Below, one piece after another: positions 20,212-31,256 of a stretch of DNA of 64,000 nt. The stretch is taken from assembly GCF_000004825.1 (NCBI RefSeq), contig NW_008805078.1:62001-126000 (forward strand). Reading direction: 5' to 3'. Position 1 is the first letter of the stretch, and each line of letters opens with the position of its first letter. The stretch comes from Heterostelium album PN500 (taxonomy: Eukaryota; Evosea; Eumycetozoa; Acytosteliales; Acytosteliaceae). Below the pieces are notes generated by a model. The model did not search any database. It saw only the letters and a list, made by a program, of their open reading frames with translations, and was not told the origin of the DNA. The position numbers were made by a program, and so were the translations under genes.

Positions 20212-21399
20212 AACATTTAGAATGTCATTCGTTATTTCTTCAACTAGGGTATCGCATCTACCATATTGTTGGAGTGAAGAGATTGCTCTGTTTTGAAGAC
20301 GTTCTGCTGTTTCGATATTTCGATATCTTTTTCTATTTTCGTTATTTCTTGAAGTGATTATAAAACGTAGCATATCACTTCTCTTGAACCTTACAGCAGT
20401 GATTATCAATGTATAATAACATACACTCTCTCGTACTTTTATGAAGAATTGTAACTTATCGAAAGAGTCTTGTTCAATTATAATATAGAATAGATCTACC
20501 GGATAGTATCGAAAAGGATCTACTGATTTGTCTGATCTATTCTCATACATGAACTCTATGAGAGGCAAACTAACTCTATTACTTAAAATATTGTGTAGAA
20601 TTTCTACTTTAAACTCGCTTATTCTATACAAATAAAGTAATTTGTAGATCTCTATGTCATTGCATCTAATTATATCACGTCCATAACGATATAAAGGTAT
20701 TCCATGATCCAATAGACATTCAACCATTTCTCTTTGTCCAGTGAAAGCGGCTTTTTGAAGTATTTCATTGAAATTCCATATGCTTGTCGGTATCTTCTCG
20801 CATATGATTCGAAACACATCGAGATGTCTGAATTCTATAGCCTTGCGCAATGCGAACGTAATATCTACATATTCATAGGTTGTTAGAAAGTAATCGATAC
20901 CTTCAACGAATCCATGCTTTGCCACGATGCCAATTGATTTAACCGATTGCGATAAAGGATATTTCTGCACCCTTTCCCACCGAAGATTCAACTTATAATC
21001 TCTATCCATGACCTTGATATGATCGATTCTATTCTGTTTGACAACCGCCTCAAAAGTTTCAAAATACAACGAAATGAGACGAAGACTAAAAAAGAAGTCA
21101 ATGGGACTCTTTCTTATATGATTGTAAATGAATTCAGCCAATTCATAGTTTCCTTCAAAGATTGCCAATGGCCACACTCCAGCATAAGAATATCCTATTG
21201 TATTAATTTGTTTTTCCTCTATTCGCATTAATTCATCTTTCAGCATATCGAAATATTTAAGTTTATACATGATGCGAGGGTGAAGATGTAGCTTTTCCCA
21301 TTTTATTCCTACTATATTTAAAGATTTGTGAATCTCTGTTATTTGATAAAATATTAATCTTTGAATAATTTTGATTCTAAATATCTTTAAGAATAACAT
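20200..21399 (-). CDS. Ankyrin-like tandem paralogue 2
   Basis: Single exon, 399 residues, ATG at 21399. A conserved N-terminal module (MLFLKIFRIKIIQRLIF...EIHKSL) is followed by helix-pair repeats resembling degenerate ankyrin units (EMVECLLDHGIPLYRYG; DIEIYKLLYLYR). The conserved C-terminal block is DKLQFFIKVRESVCYYTLI...ITSRNNENRKRYRN. No catalytic motif was seen, suggesting a protein-interaction role. The family is expanded in tandem here. The last third and the 3' flank are nearly identical to paralogue 3. Confidence 0.8.
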   Translation of the reverse strand: MLFLKIFRIKIIQRLIFYQITEIHKSLNIVGIKWEKLHLHPRIMYKLKYFDMLKDELMRIEEKQINTIGYSYAGVWPLAIFEGNYELAEFIYNHIRKSPIDFFFSLRLISLYFETFEAVVKQNRIDHIKVMDRDYKLNLRWERVQKYPLSQSVKSIGIVAKHGFVEGIDYFLTTYEYVDITFALRKAIEFRHLDVFRIICEKIPTSIWNFNEILQKAAFTGQREMVECLLDHGIPLYRYGRDIIRCNDIEIYKLLYLYRISEFKVEILHNILSNRVSLPLIEFMYENRSDKSVDPFRYYPVDLFYIIIEQDSFDKLQFFIKVRESVCYYTLIITAVRFKRSDMLRFIITSRNNENRKRYRNIETAERLQNRAISSLQQYGRCDTLVEEITNDILNVKLS

Positions 21400-21554
21400 T
21401 TCTTTCTTCTATTTCTATTTGTTTTTATTTAGATCTAAAAAAAAATCTTAGACCAACTATTCAAAACGTTATTAAAAATATTGAATAGAAACTACAATGA
21501 AAAAAAAAATTATTTAAGTTTTGTATGTAAAAACCAACTTTATTTATTTAGTAT

Positions 21555-22658
21555 TTATGATAGTTTAACATTTAGAATGTCATTCGTTATTTCTTCAACT
21601 AGGGTATCGCATCTACCATATTGTTGGAGTGAAGAGATTGCTCTGTTTCGAAGACGTTCTGCTGTTTTGATATTTCGATATCTTTTTCTATTTTCATTGT
21701 TTCTTGAAGTGATTATAAAGCGTAGCATCTCGCTTCTCTCGAACCTTACAGCAGTGATTATCAATGTATAATAACATACACTCTCTCGTACTTTTATGAA
21801 GAATTGTAACTTATCGAAAGAGTCTTGTTTAATTAGAATATAGAATAGATTTGCTCGATAGAATTGAAAAGGATCTACTGATTTGTCAGATCTATTCTCA
21901 TACATGAACTCTATGAAATGCAAACTAATTCTAGTTAAAATATTGTGTAGAATTTCAGCTTTAAACTCTCTTGATCGATGCAAATAAAGTAGTTTGTAGA
22001 TCTCTATGTCATTGCATCTAATGATATCACGTCCATATGCATGTTTAGGTTTTCCATGATCCAATAGACATCTAACCATTTCTCTATGTTTAGTGGCAAC
22101 TGCTCTTTGAAGAAGTACATTGAATGGAATGTCTTCATAGCTATATTTTGTGAGAAAATAATCGATGCCTTCGACGAATCCATGCTTTGCCACTGTGCGT
22201 ATCAATTCCGATGTTTGCGATGCATATTTCTCGATTCCATACCACGGAGCAGACAACTTATAATCTCTATCCATGATCTTGATAAGATCTATTCTCTTTT
22301 GTTTGACAACCTCTTCAAACGTTGCGAAATACCTGTCACGAAGATGCACCGAGAAGTTAATAGGTCTGCTATTGAGATAGTTGTAAATGAATTCAGCCAA
22401 TTCATAGTTTCCATCAAATATTGCAGATGGCCACACTCTAGAATAATAATATCCTATTGTATTAATTTCTTTCTCATCCAATCGAGGTAACCCATCTTTG
22501 ATCCTATCTAAATATTTGTGTTCATACAAGATGCGAGGGTGACGATATAAGTTTTTCCATGATATTCCTTCTGTCTCTAAGGATTTGTGAATCTCTTTTA
22601 TCTTATTAAATATCAATCTTTGAATAATTTTAATTCTAAATATCTTTAAGAATAACAT
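21555..22658 (-). CDS. Ankyrin-like tandem paralogue 3
   Basis: Single exon, 367 residues, ATG at 22658. Same architecture as paralogue 2 but about 30 residues shorter in the middle, where one ankyrin-like unit is missing: after DYFLTKYSYEDIPFNVLL it goes straight to the equivalent of REMVRCLLDHG. The C-terminal 80 residues differ from paralogue 2 at only a few positions. Unit loss with 3' homogenisation fits unequal exchange. Function unknown. Confidence 0.8.
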   Translation of the reverse strand: MLFLKIFRIKIIQRLIFNKIKEIHKSLETEGISWKNLYRHPRILYEHKYLDRIKDGLPRLDEKEINTIGYYYSRVWPSAIFDGNYELAEFIYNYLNSRPINFSVHLRDRYFATFEEVVKQKRIDLIKIMDRDYKLSAPWYGIEKYASQTSELIRTVAKHGFVEGIDYFLTKYSYEDIPFNVLLQRAVATKHREMVRCLLDHGKPKHAYGRDIIRCNDIEIYKLLYLHRSREFKAEILHNILTRISLHFIEFMYENRSDKSVDPFQFYRANLFYILIKQDSFDKLQFFIKVRESVCYYTLIITAVRFERSEMLRFIITSRNNENRKRYRNIKTAERLRNRAISSLQQYGRCDTLVEEITNDILNVKLS

Positions 22659-22995
22659 TTTTTTCTTCTTTTGACATTTTTTTCTGCTTTTTTCTCACAG
22701 CAAAATTAAGTAAAAAAAATCGTTGTGTTATCGTTTAGATATCTTGATTTAAAGATATTTACCTTCTTTTGTTATATATTACTACTCTTAATTTAATTTT
22801 TAAATAAACTAAAGTACAAATAGTGAAAAATATTAAACAATTATGAGTGGATGAAATTTACACGTATAAGATCATTGATATATACATATTACCACTGAGG
22901 GAACTTGACCATAAAATTTTCTAGAAAAGTTCCATAAATCAGTTAAACCAGAAATAAAAACAATATAACTTTATAATAGTTACAAATAGATAACT
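22659..22995. other. Spacer between ankyrin-like paralogues 3 and 4
   Basis: 337 bp of AT-rich DNA with no open frame of note. It should hold the promoter of paralogue 3 and the 3' end of paralogue 4. Confidence 0.5.
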
Positions 22996-24222
22996 TTATT
23001 TATTATTTATTTCAACATTTAGAATGTCATTTGATAACTCTTGGGTATAGATTCTACATCTTCTATATTGTTGGAGTGAAGAGATTGCACTGTTTCGAAG
23101 ACGTTCTGCTGTTTTGATATTTCGATATCTTTTTCTATTTTCGTTGTTTCTTGAAGTGATTATAAAACGTAGCATCTTACTTCTCTTGAACCTTATTGCA
23201 TTGATAATCAATGAATAATAACATACACTCTCTCGTACTTTGATGAAGAATTGTAACTTATCGAAAGAGTCTTGTTCAATTAGAATATAGAATAGGTTTG
23301 CTCGATAGAATTGAAAAGGATCTACTGATTTGTCAGATCTATTCTCATACATGAACTCTATGAGAGGCAAACTAACATCCCTTAAAATAACCTCTAAGAT
23401 TTCAGCTTTAAACTCGCTTACTCGATGCAAATAAAGTAGTTTGTAGATCTCTATGTCATTGCATCTAATGATATCAACACTATATGGATATTCTTGTTTT
23501 CCATGTTCCAAAAGAGATCTAATCATTTCAATATTCCCAGAAACAACCGCTCTAGGAAGAATGCAATTCAGCTTCCATTTTCTCGTTTTCGGTCTATTCT
23601 GACATACCCACTGAATAACACCGTGGTGATTGTTTTCCAATGCTATGATCATAGCGAATGTGATGTCGTCATACTCGTATTTCGTGAGAAAATAATCGAA
23701 ACCTTCAACGAAACCATGCTTTGCAACGATGATAATTGATTTGACAGGTTGACTCAAAGTGTATTTCTTATTACGATGAGACTGAGTAGCCAACTTATAA
23801 TCTCTATCCATCGCCTTGATATGATCGATCCTATTTCGTTTTACAACCTCCTCGAACGTTTCATAATAGATCCGACGGATATCTTCCTTCATCCACTGGT
23901 CATAGACTCTTCGACTTATGTAGGAGTAAATGTAATCAGCCAATTCATAGTGTCCATCGAAAATAACCGATGGCCATAGTTTCATAAATGAATACCCAAC
24001 CGAGCAAATTTCATTCAGAGGTAATCTCGACACAACATCTTTCATCCTATCGAAATATTTGTGTTCATACATGATGAGAGGATGACAATATAACTTTTCC
24101 CATGATATACCTTCAGTACCTAACGATCTGTGAATCTCTGGTATCTCATTGAATATCAATCTTTGAATGGGTTTGAATCTAAATATTTTAAAGAATAATA
24201 TTTCTTCTGCTTCTATTGTCAT
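22996..24222 (-). CDS. Ankyrin-like tandem paralogue 4
   Basis: Single exon. The frame begins at an ATG at 24258, but the ATG at 24222 (MTIEAEEILFFKIFRF) matches the starts of the paralogues better, giving 408 residues; the upstream start would add 12 Lys-rich residues. It contains the full set of repeats, including a unit missing from paralogue 3 (HHGVIQWVCQNRPKTRKWK). The C-terminus diverges (CRIYTQELSNDILNVEINNK) from the shared end of copies 2 and 3. It is probably the oldest intact copy. Function unknown. Confidence 0.78.
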   Translation of the reverse strand: MTIEAEEILFFKIFRFKPIQRLIFNEIPEIHRSLGTEGISWEKLYCHPLIMYEHKYFDRMKDVVSRLPLNEICSVGYSFMKLWPSVIFDGHYELADYIYSYISRRVYDQWMKEDIRRIYYETFEEVVKRNRIDHIKAMDRDYKLATQSHRNKKYTLSQPVKSIIIVAKHGFVEGFDYFLTKYEYDDITFAMIIALENNHHGVIQWVCQNRPKTRKWKLNCILPRAVVSGNIEMIRSLLEHGKQEYPYSVDIIRCNDIEIYKLLYLHRVSEFKAEILEVILRDVSLPLIEFMYENRSDKSVDPFQFYRANLFYILIEQDSFDKLQFFIKVRESVCYYSLIINAIRFKRSKMLRFIITSRNNENRKRYRNIKTAERLRNSAISSLQQYRRCRIYTQELSNDILNVEINNK

Positions 24223-24258
24223 TGGTTTTTTTCTTTTTTTGATCAAAATTATAATCAT

Positions 24259-24932
24259 TAATTATCTTTTGTCTTTTTAACAAAATCAAAGATTAGTTCA
24301 GAGCACTAAAAAAATTGAGATATTTCTCGAAAGAAATTGTGGAATTTTCTAAGATTCACTGATCAGATTCAATGTTGTAGAAAAGATAATTTAAAAAAAA
24401 GTGAAGTTTAGAAAACTCGATAAAAATAAGATAACTCTATTTTTTTTTTTAAAAATGAACTTATATTAGTACTATTTGTTAAATGTAAATTATATCTTAA
24501 GATTTAAAAGTAATTCTTGTTCTTAAAAGATAAAAGTATTGTCCAACAAACAAACAATCAATGCAAATTTTCATTGAAAATCAAATATGATCATCTTTAC
24601 AACTACCATATTGTATTAATATTGATTATTTCTAAGGACAATGAATGTATTCATTCATTTATATCATGATTGTATTTATTAATTTAAGTATAATTTAAAA
24701 ATGACTCACGACTGCAAACATGGCACTCATATGTGTGAAAAAAAAAAAAAAAAACAATTTTGAAAAAAATATTATTAATAAATTGTTTTTTCATTTATAA
24801 GTTCAGTTTAGTTCAAGTGTTGTATAATAATAAAATAATAAATAAGCATAGTTTAATAAAGTTTAAATAGTTAAGAAAAAAACATTGTAAATTGAATTGT
24901 GAATTGATATTATATATATATATAGAAGTTAA
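24259..24932. other. Divergent intergenic region
   Basis: 674 bp between ankyrin-like paralogue 4 (minus strand) and SLY1 (plus strand). Long A-runs (24740-24755) and TA repeats sit just before the SLY1 start. No gene or strong element was seen. Confidence 0.55.
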
Positions 24933-26990
24933 ATGAAATCAAATCATAATCCTGGTGGAAATAGTGGAGGTGTTTTAGGACCAAAGGATGGTGGATTGGG
25001 CGGTGCCAACAGCAACAACAGCGGCGGCGGCGGCGGCGCCAACAACATGCTGCTTGCACAACAGAGTTCATTCTCGATTCGCGACAAACAAATCGAGAGT
25101 TGCAATCGCATGTTGAATATCAAGTCGGGTGGCAATCACGACACCGGCAAAACCAACTGGCAAGAAGTCTGGAAGGTTCTGGTGTTCGATCAGTACTGTA
25201 GCACTATTATCGCACCGATTCTCACTAAGGGTCAGTTGCGTCAACAGGGTGTCACTCTGCACTTGCAGCTGCACAGCGATCGCCAGCCGATCCAAGACGT
25301 GCCCGCAATCTACTTTGTGATGCCGACCTCTGATAATGTGCGTCGTATCGCAGAGGACTGTCGCCAGCGTCTCTACGACCAGTTCTACATTAACTTTGCT
25401 GCGAAGGTGTCGTCGGCGTTGCTCGAGGAGCTGGCGACACTCACCATTCAGTATGACTGCGTGCATCTGATATCAAAGGTGTTCGACCAGTATCTCAACT
25501 TTGTATCGTTGGAGCGTGATCTCTTTGTTCTGAACTCGCCTTCCTCTAGCTACGTTTCGTTCAACGACGACACCATCAAAGACACTCAGGCGCAGGCAAA
25601 CATCGATGTTGTGGTGGACGCGCTCTTCTCGGTGCTGGTGACGATGGGTGTGATTCCGATCATCCGATGTCCAAAGAATACAGCGTCCGAGATGATAGCG
25701 ATTGCGCTCGAGAAGAAGATCTCTACGCACATCACAAGCTCCGGCAGTTTGTTTACCAACGAGGGTGTCTCCAGCTACCAGAGACCGGTGCTGGTTCTGC
25801 TTGATCGTAACATCGATCTCTCGGTGATGCTGCACCATCCCTGGACATACCAAGCGCTGTCCCACGACATTCTCGACATGAATCTCAACCGTGTCAAGGT
25901 AGACGTCACCACGGACAACGTCACCAAGCGCATGACCTACGATTTGGACTCGGCAATCGACACGTTCTGGCAGAGCAATAGTGGCGCGCCATTCCCGTCG
26001 GTTGCAGGCGAGGTCAAAGCGACGATCGACGAATACACCGCCGACATGGAGAAGATTGGAAAACTAACGGATATCTCGACGGACGACAACTTGGATCCCG
26101 TTCCCAACAACAACAAACAGCAGCAGCAAGACAAGGCAGCCAGTGCCGCAGGACTTGGCGACCTCGTAACCAGACTCAAGGAAAAGAAACGATTGATCGA
26201 CTTACACACACATCTAGCGACAGACTTGATGAAGCATATACGTGACAGACAGATCGACTACTTCTTCTCGATGGAGGAAGCAATCATCACACGTTCCATC
26301 ATCGACAAGAAAGAACTGACATCGCTAATCACCAGCCCAGTCATTGGTAGCGAGGGAGGACGTGGAACTCTCGCCGACAAGATTCGTCTATTACTCATCT
26401 ATTTCCTCTCGTCGAGATCACCCGTTCCCGAGATGGATCAATACGAAGAGGCGTTGCGCGGTATGGGTGCGGATCTCGCGCCACTCGACTACTTTAAAAA
26501 GACAAAGGCATTCAACGATTCACTGGCGATTGCACACTCGTCGGCATCGTCGGCTGGCGCCAACCAATCCGGTGGATCATCGATGAACAAACACGTCGGT
26601 GGTTTCATGCAGATGCTCTCTGGCTACCAGCCAGTAGAGTCGGTCACCAATTTCTTCTCACAGGGAGTGCGTTCCCTCCTGCCAAAGAGTAAAGATCTCT
26701 TTGTCACCCGAGTGGTCGAGTCGATCATGGAGTTGAAGAACACGCTCGACGCCGACTACCTCTACCTCGACCCCAAGATTCAAAACAAGACAAACGTACC
26801 TCGTCGTACCTCACCCTTCAAAGAAGCAATCGTTTTTATTGTCGGTGGTGGCAACTACGTAGAATATCAAAATCTTCAAGACTACACAAAGAAACAAAAC
26901 AAAAAGATCATCTATGGAACAACCGAATTATTAACATCAAAACAATTTTTACAACAAACAAAAGAATTAAAAGAACATTTGAATAAATAA
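24933..26990 (+). CDS. scfd1: SLY1/SCFD1, Sec1/Munc18-family vesicle fusion protein
   Basis: Single exon, 685 residues. A Gly/Asn-rich N-terminal extension of about 40 residues precedes the Sec1/Munc18 fold: [20 protein letters not shown], then [50 protein letters not shown], and [19 protein letters not shown] near the end. This pattern is SLY1, which binds syntaxin-5 and drives ER-Golgi SNARE fusion. The D-R-N-I-D-L segment and the terminal GTTEL motif are typical. A short Gln-rich insert (about residue 390) is lineage style. High G+C and no introns fit a highly expressed gene. Confidence 0.95.
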   Translation: MKSNHNPGGNSGGVLGPKDGGLGGANSNNSGGGGGANNMLLAQQSSFSIRDKQIESCNRMLNIKSGGNHDTGKTNWQEVWKVLVFDQYCSTIIAPILTKGQLRQQGVTLHLQLHSDRQPIQDVPAIYFVMPTSDNVRRIAEDCRQRLYDQFYINFAAKVSSALLEELATLTIQYDCVHLISKVFDQYLNFVSLERDLFVLNSPSSSYVSFNDDTIKDTQAQANIDVVVDALFSVLVTMGVIPIIRCPKNTASEMIAIALEKKISTHITSSGSLFTNEGVSSYQRPVLVLLDRNIDLSVMLHHPWTYQALSHDILDMNLNRVKVDVTTDNVTKRMTYDLDSAIDTFWQSNSGAPFPSVAGEVKATIDEYTADMEKIGKLTDISTDDNLDPVPNNNKQQQQDKAASAAGLGDLVTRLKEKKRLIDLHTHLATDLMKHIRDRQIDYFFSMEEAIITRSIIDKKELTSLITSPVIGSEGGRGTLADKIRLLLIYFLSSRSPVPEMDQYEEALRGMGADLAPLDYFKKTKAFNDSLAIAHSSASSAGANQSGGSSMNKHVGGFMQMLSGYQPVESVTNFFSQGVRSLLPKSKDLFVTRVVESIMELKNTLDADYLYLDPKIQNKTNVPRRTSPFKEAIVFIVGGGNYVEYQNLQDYTKKQNKKIIYGTTELLTSKQFLQQTKELKEHLNK

Positions 26991-28061
26991 TTTATTTTCT
27001 CTACTATTATTATTATTAAAATAATTTCTTTACTTTTCCAAATAAAAGTTCATCTTTTATTTTTATATCTTGTCTAACTAAAATGGAACATCAATAATCA
27101 TAGTCTGATTATGTGGTGAGTGAATCGTTCGTTTTGTAAAATGTGGTTCTCTTGAAATCTCTATTCTTTTTCGTTTTTCTAGAGATTGTTTTTGGGTTGA
27201 AGTTCTTTGCTATACATTCACCTGTTAGTCGAATATCTTTCTTTAGTATGACTGTGGACCAATAATTGATTTTTTCTTTGTTTTTTTTTTTGAAAATAAA
27301 TGCAACGTGGTGGTTTATAATCATTTTGAAAATCCATTAGATCAATCAACTTCCTTAAAAAGGGATACATTGTCAAAAAGCATCAGTTAAAAATTAAAAA
27401 ATTCAAGTTTTTGAAATTTTTGAATTTAAAAAAGGTGAGTACCCTCATATCCTATGACCCTCAAAAAAAACAAATCAAAAAAAAAATAGCAAATTCTTTA
27501 TTGGGGACTAGACCAGTGTTTTTTTCACAAACGGGTGTATCGTTGAAAATACATCGAGCACAATGTAAAAAAGGTTGTGTTGATTTGAGAGATTTTATCT
27601 TTTTTTGAAACCACTCGCTTGTCCTCATTCTGTGATATACCTACGTAAGCATTTAAAAATGAAACAAAAAATTTTCCACAAATGAAATATGATTAATGTC
27701 CAACAATAGAAGGTTTTAGCGGGTTAATTAATGGTGACATCAAACTATTTCTCATAATCATATTTCCTAAAAAAAGATCTAAACAATTTTTTTTACTGAA
27801 AAAAAGTTTTTATTAAATAAAACAAATGAAATTTTCTGTTCAACAAAATGGTTTGCACTATAAATAATCCCATGGGAGTCTCTCGGCCCAATCATTTACT
27901 AAAAGACAATCTTGTTTGAAAATATATTATAAGTACTTATCTTATCTTTTAAAATATATTTTGAGGAAATATTTAATTAGTCTAACTTTTAGCTTTTTTT
28001 TTTTTTTACTACACTTTTCTTTGGATCATGACTTGGCTGTTCTTAATTAAGATTTAAAAAA
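26991..28061. other. 1.07-kb intergenic region
   Basis: AT-rich DNA between SLY1 and the flavoenzyme. Just after SLY1 an 8-bp-arm hairpin (27041-27061) overlaps a possible AATAAA signal. Small frames at 27109-27324 and 27411-27608 are Lys/Phe-rich A/T-run artefacts. I see nothing else supportable. Confidence 0.55.
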
Positions 28062-29615
28062 ATGAAAAAGATATTATCTTCTTTTTTATTGGTTTGTTTT
28101 CTGTTGGTTGTAACCGCTGCTGAATTGGAGTCAAATACTAATTCCGGTGACATTGAGATAAACTTTGAAGGAGATGGAAATGATTTCGAGGCTTTCGATG
28201 TAGAAGATCAGGATGCTGCTGCTCTCTCTGACTTTGGAGTGTTACCACCAGTGATCATTCCACGTAGTAACTCTACTCTTTTCACTCAACACTTCCAGAG
28301 CTACAACAGTCGTTTGTTCCATGTTCCATACAGCTACTTCATGCCAAACAGCGCCAAGCAAGTCTCACAAGCTTTGACATACGCTCGTCTCAACCGTCGT
28401 CGTGTCACCATCAAATCCGGAGGACACTCTTGCGAAGCTTTGTCATCGGCCGACAACACCGTCGTCATCGATATGTCAAAGATGAAGTCAACTCAAATCG
28501 ACATGGCAACTCGTCAGATCAAAGTGCAATCCGGTCTCAATTGGATGGAATTTTACAACACCACCGTTCCACTTGGATTGGCAACAGCCGGTGGTTCCTG
28601 TCCAACCGTTAACGTCGGTGGTCTAATTGGTGGAGGAGGAGCAAACTACTTGGCTCCACGTTACGGTTACGCCGTTGATAATGTCGTCTCCATGACCGTT
28701 GTCACAGCCGATGGACGTATTCGTAACTGTTCACCAAACCAACACAAAGATCTTTTCTGGGCTATGCGTGGTGCCGGTCATGGTGGTCTCGGAGTCATTG
28801 TCGATGTCACTCTCCAGCTTCACCCAATCGAGCCAAAGCTCTACAGAAACGGTGTCAAGATGACATTCGATGTTTTCCAACAGGTTTTATTGTTCGTCGA
28901 TCAATACTCAAGAACCATGGACCAAAATATCTACATGAATATGTTTGCAGGAATGAAAGTACTTACTGGACCATCCTCAAGATATGCTCGTTGCAACTTC
29001 TTCTACAATGGTGATCCAGCCGTCGGTGACACCGAGTTTAGAAAATTCTTTGGTGCACTCCAAGCTGTTGTTCCAAGTGTCACCACCAATTTCAATTCGA
29101 CACCGGTTGGATTCGTTCAGATTCTCGGTGGTATTGCCGATCCACCCATTGCTCGTTCCTACACTCGTGGTCGTTTCATGGAGAATTGGACTCCTTTGAC
29201 TGCCGATCTCTTGGTATCGATGTTTGATAACACCACTGTGCCAGTCATGACCAACACCTCTGACACCACCGCCAATATCTTCTTTGAAATGTATTTCCAC
29301 GGTGGTCAAATGCAAAACAAATCTAGAAACTTCAATGCATTCGTACATCGTTCTGCACAATGGTCCGCATCCATTGCACTCAACTATCAATCGGCAGACA
29401 ACGATCAAGTATTCTCTACATGGGACAAGAAGGTCGCTCAAAAAATGACTCTTTTCTCAAAGTCTATCTACCAAAACTACCCAGACACTGACTATCCAGA
29501 TTGGGAAAGAGCTTATTACGGTGAAAACTACTGGAGATTGCAACTCATCAAATTGAAATACGATCCATTCAATTTCTTTAATTATACCCAATCGATTAGA
29601 CATCCTTTCGCATAA
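28062..29615 (+). CDS. Secreted berberine-bridge-type FAD oxidoreductase
   Basis: Single exon, 517 residues. A signal peptide (about residues 1-20, hydrophobic LLVCFLLVV) is followed by an acidic stretch and then an FAD-binding (PCMH-type) domain with KSGGHSCEALS, where His122 is the expected covalent FAD site. GGSCPTVNVGG follows, where Cys180 matches the second (6-S-cysteinyl) site. The usual GGHxxGGG reads GGLIGGGG here. The C-terminus has the family ending YDPFNFFNYTQSI. Such enzymes oxidise sugars or secondary metabolites outside the cell or in the secretory path. Several NxT/NxS sequons fit secretion. The substrate is unknown. Confidence 0.92.
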   Translation: MKKILSSFLLVCFLLVVTAAELESNTNSGDIEINFEGDGNDFEAFDVEDQDAAALSDFGVLPPVIIPRSNSTLFTQHFQSYNSRLFHVPYSYFMPNSAKQVSQALTYARLNRRRVTIKSGGHSCEALSSADNTVVIDMSKMKSTQIDMATRQIKVQSGLNWMEFYNTTVPLGLATAGGSCPTVNVGGLIGGGGANYLAPRYGYAVDNVVSMTVVTADGRIRNCSPNQHKDLFWAMRGAGHGGLGVIVDVTLQLHPIEPKLYRNGVKMTFDVFQQVLLFVDQYSRTMDQNIYMNMFAGMKVLTGPSSRYARCNFFYNGDPAVGDTEFRKFFGALQAVVPSVTTNFNSTPVGFVQILGGIADPPIARSYTRGRFMENWTPLTADLLVSMFDNTTVPVMTNTSDTTANIFFEMYFHGGQMQNKSRNFNAFVHRSAQWSASIALNYQSADNDQVFSTWDKKVAQKMTLFSKSIYQNYPDTDYPDWERAYYGENYWRLQLIKLKYDPFNFFNYTQSIRHPFA

Positions 29616-29909
29616 AATTTGTAAACTAATAATATAATAAACCATAGTTTCTTTTATTTTATTTTTTATCTCTACTTTTGATAAGACAAAGTTTCAAGTA
29701 GAAAATTTGTTTTGAAGAAGAGGGTATGCAAATATTTCTTATGATTTTAGATTATCTTGAGTTTTATAATTAAAATGTAAAACATATAACTTTAAATATT
29801 ATAGAATAAAATAAAATAGAACGACCAAAGTAGAAAAAAAATGCCAAGTTTTTTTTTGAGATTTCTTTAAGATTTGTTTTATTAAATAGGGAATAACAAT
29901 AAACAAATA

Positions 29910-31256
29910 ATGACAATATTTGAAAATAGAATCTATAGAGTAATAATAGAATATCTTTGGTTTGATAGTAAGAATAAGAGTTATGCAAGATCATTGTGTT
30001 TGGTCAATTGGTACTTCCACCGTGTCATATGCTCTTTAAATGTTAGTTTTAAAGGTAGTTTCAAAGATTTAAACGAGTTGTTCACTCATCATTTTCAGAA
30101 ACAATCATCATCAGATTCATCGTCATCACAACAATTAAACAAATGTGCATTGTTTAGTTCTTTGACAGAGTTAAGAATTGGTAGACATTACTATAGAGAA
30201 CCTATACCATATGATGATCTGAAAATGATTTTACCGAACATTCGATCTTTTTCCAGTTTAAGACCACGTGAATACAAATTGATGGTTGAAAATGGAATGC
30301 ACTCACTCGACTATTTGGAAGTAAATACAGATACAGAAATTGATTTGTATGCAGAAAAGTTTCAGTTGTTGTCATCCAACTTGAAACATCTAAAGATGGT
30401 CGTGCACCGAGTAGATTCCCTCTGTCATCAATTCGAAACTTACTTTCCATTCACTAGATATCTGGTGTCAGAAGCATTTCAAAAGTTGACATCTCTCGAC
30501 ATCGTAGATACCAATACACTTGGCAGTTATTGTTACTTTATGGCCGATAGTAGAGATTCATCGATATTGTTTGATGGTCTCCTCAATTTTCAATCTCTTC
30601 AACACTTGGGTTTCACATTCGCTTATGATATAGTAGTAAAGACCGAGTTCCATGATGTACTTCTCGAATACCTAAAGAAGCAAAAGACATTGAGAAGCTT
30701 CCACTTTCCACACAGGTTTCATCAAGAAAATAACCGTTGTTTAAGGCATCTCTTGAAGAAATCATCGATTGAACAAATCTCTGTTAATATTTGTGAACTG
30801 ATTTATTGGGAGTTTCCAAATATCAATCGAAACAACCTCAAGAAATTGAGAGTCATATCAGATCTAAACAACAGGTTGGATTATGGTAATTTAGCAAGCG
30901 TAAAACATGTTAAAATCATTCAAACCAATTCAGAATGGTCTAAACTCTACGAAATCAGATCTCTTTTAGAATCACAACAAGAAGAGCAAGCTTTAAAAGG
31001 ATTCCATGCAAACAGAGTATTAAAGTGTGTGATTCATTTTAATAATTTTACAGAAATAGACAGTGGTTTTCTTGAATCTCTCAAGAATAACACAACTCTC
31101 AAAAGATTTCACATTCGATACCATCGGTTGAAGGGTTGTCAGACAAACATCAATGACATACTGAAACCAATCGATGATATCATTCAGACACATCCAACCA
31201 TAAGAAATAAAGAATCTTGGTTGTCAGAATATAAATGCAAAGCCGAAGATCTTTAA
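29910..31256 (+). CDS. F-box-like protein with leucine-rich repeats
   Basis: Single exon, 448 residues, ATG at 29910. The N-terminus (RVIIEYLWFDSKNKSYARSL, then CLVNWYFHRVICSL) resembles the degenerate F-box start of many dictyostelid LRR/FNIP proteins. Irregular leucine-rich units follow (LTSLDIVDTNTLGSY; LQHLGFTFAYDIV; LRSFHFPHRF). No membrane segment. An E3-ligase adaptor role is a family-based guess. About 300 bp separates it from the upstream flavoenzyme on the same strand. Confidence 0.75.
   Translation: MTIFENRIYRVIIEYLWFDSKNKSYARSLCLVNWYFHRVICSLNVSFKGSFKDLNELFTHHFQKQSSSDSSSSQQLNKCALFSSLTELRIGRHYYREPIPYDDLKMILPNIRSFSSLRPREYKLMVENGMHSLDYLEVNTDTEIDLYAEKFQLLSSNLKHLKMVVHRVDSLCHQFETYFPFTRYLVSEAFQKLTSLDIVDTNTLGSYCYFMADSRDSSILFDGLLNFQSLQHLGFTFAYDIVVKTEFHDVLLEYLKKQKTLRSFHFPHRFHQENNRCLRHLLKKSSIEQISVNICELIYWEFPNINRNNLKKLRVISDLNNRLDYGNLASVKHVKIIQTNSEWSKLYEIRSLLESQQEEQALKGFHANRVLKCVIHFNNFTEIDSGFLESLKNNTTLKRFHIRYHRLKGCQTNINDILKPIDDIIQTHPTIRNKESWLSEYKCKAEDL

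Noticed and set aside
20386-20400. CCTTACAGCA, similar to the conserved motif of dictyostelid class I RNAs (also in paralogue 3)
   Set aside because: It lies in the antisense of conserved coding sequence, matches only part of the motif, and has no terminal stem.
27109-27608. Small open frames between SLY1 and the flavoenzyme
   Set aside because: Low complexity, no start context and no conserved motif; likely chance.
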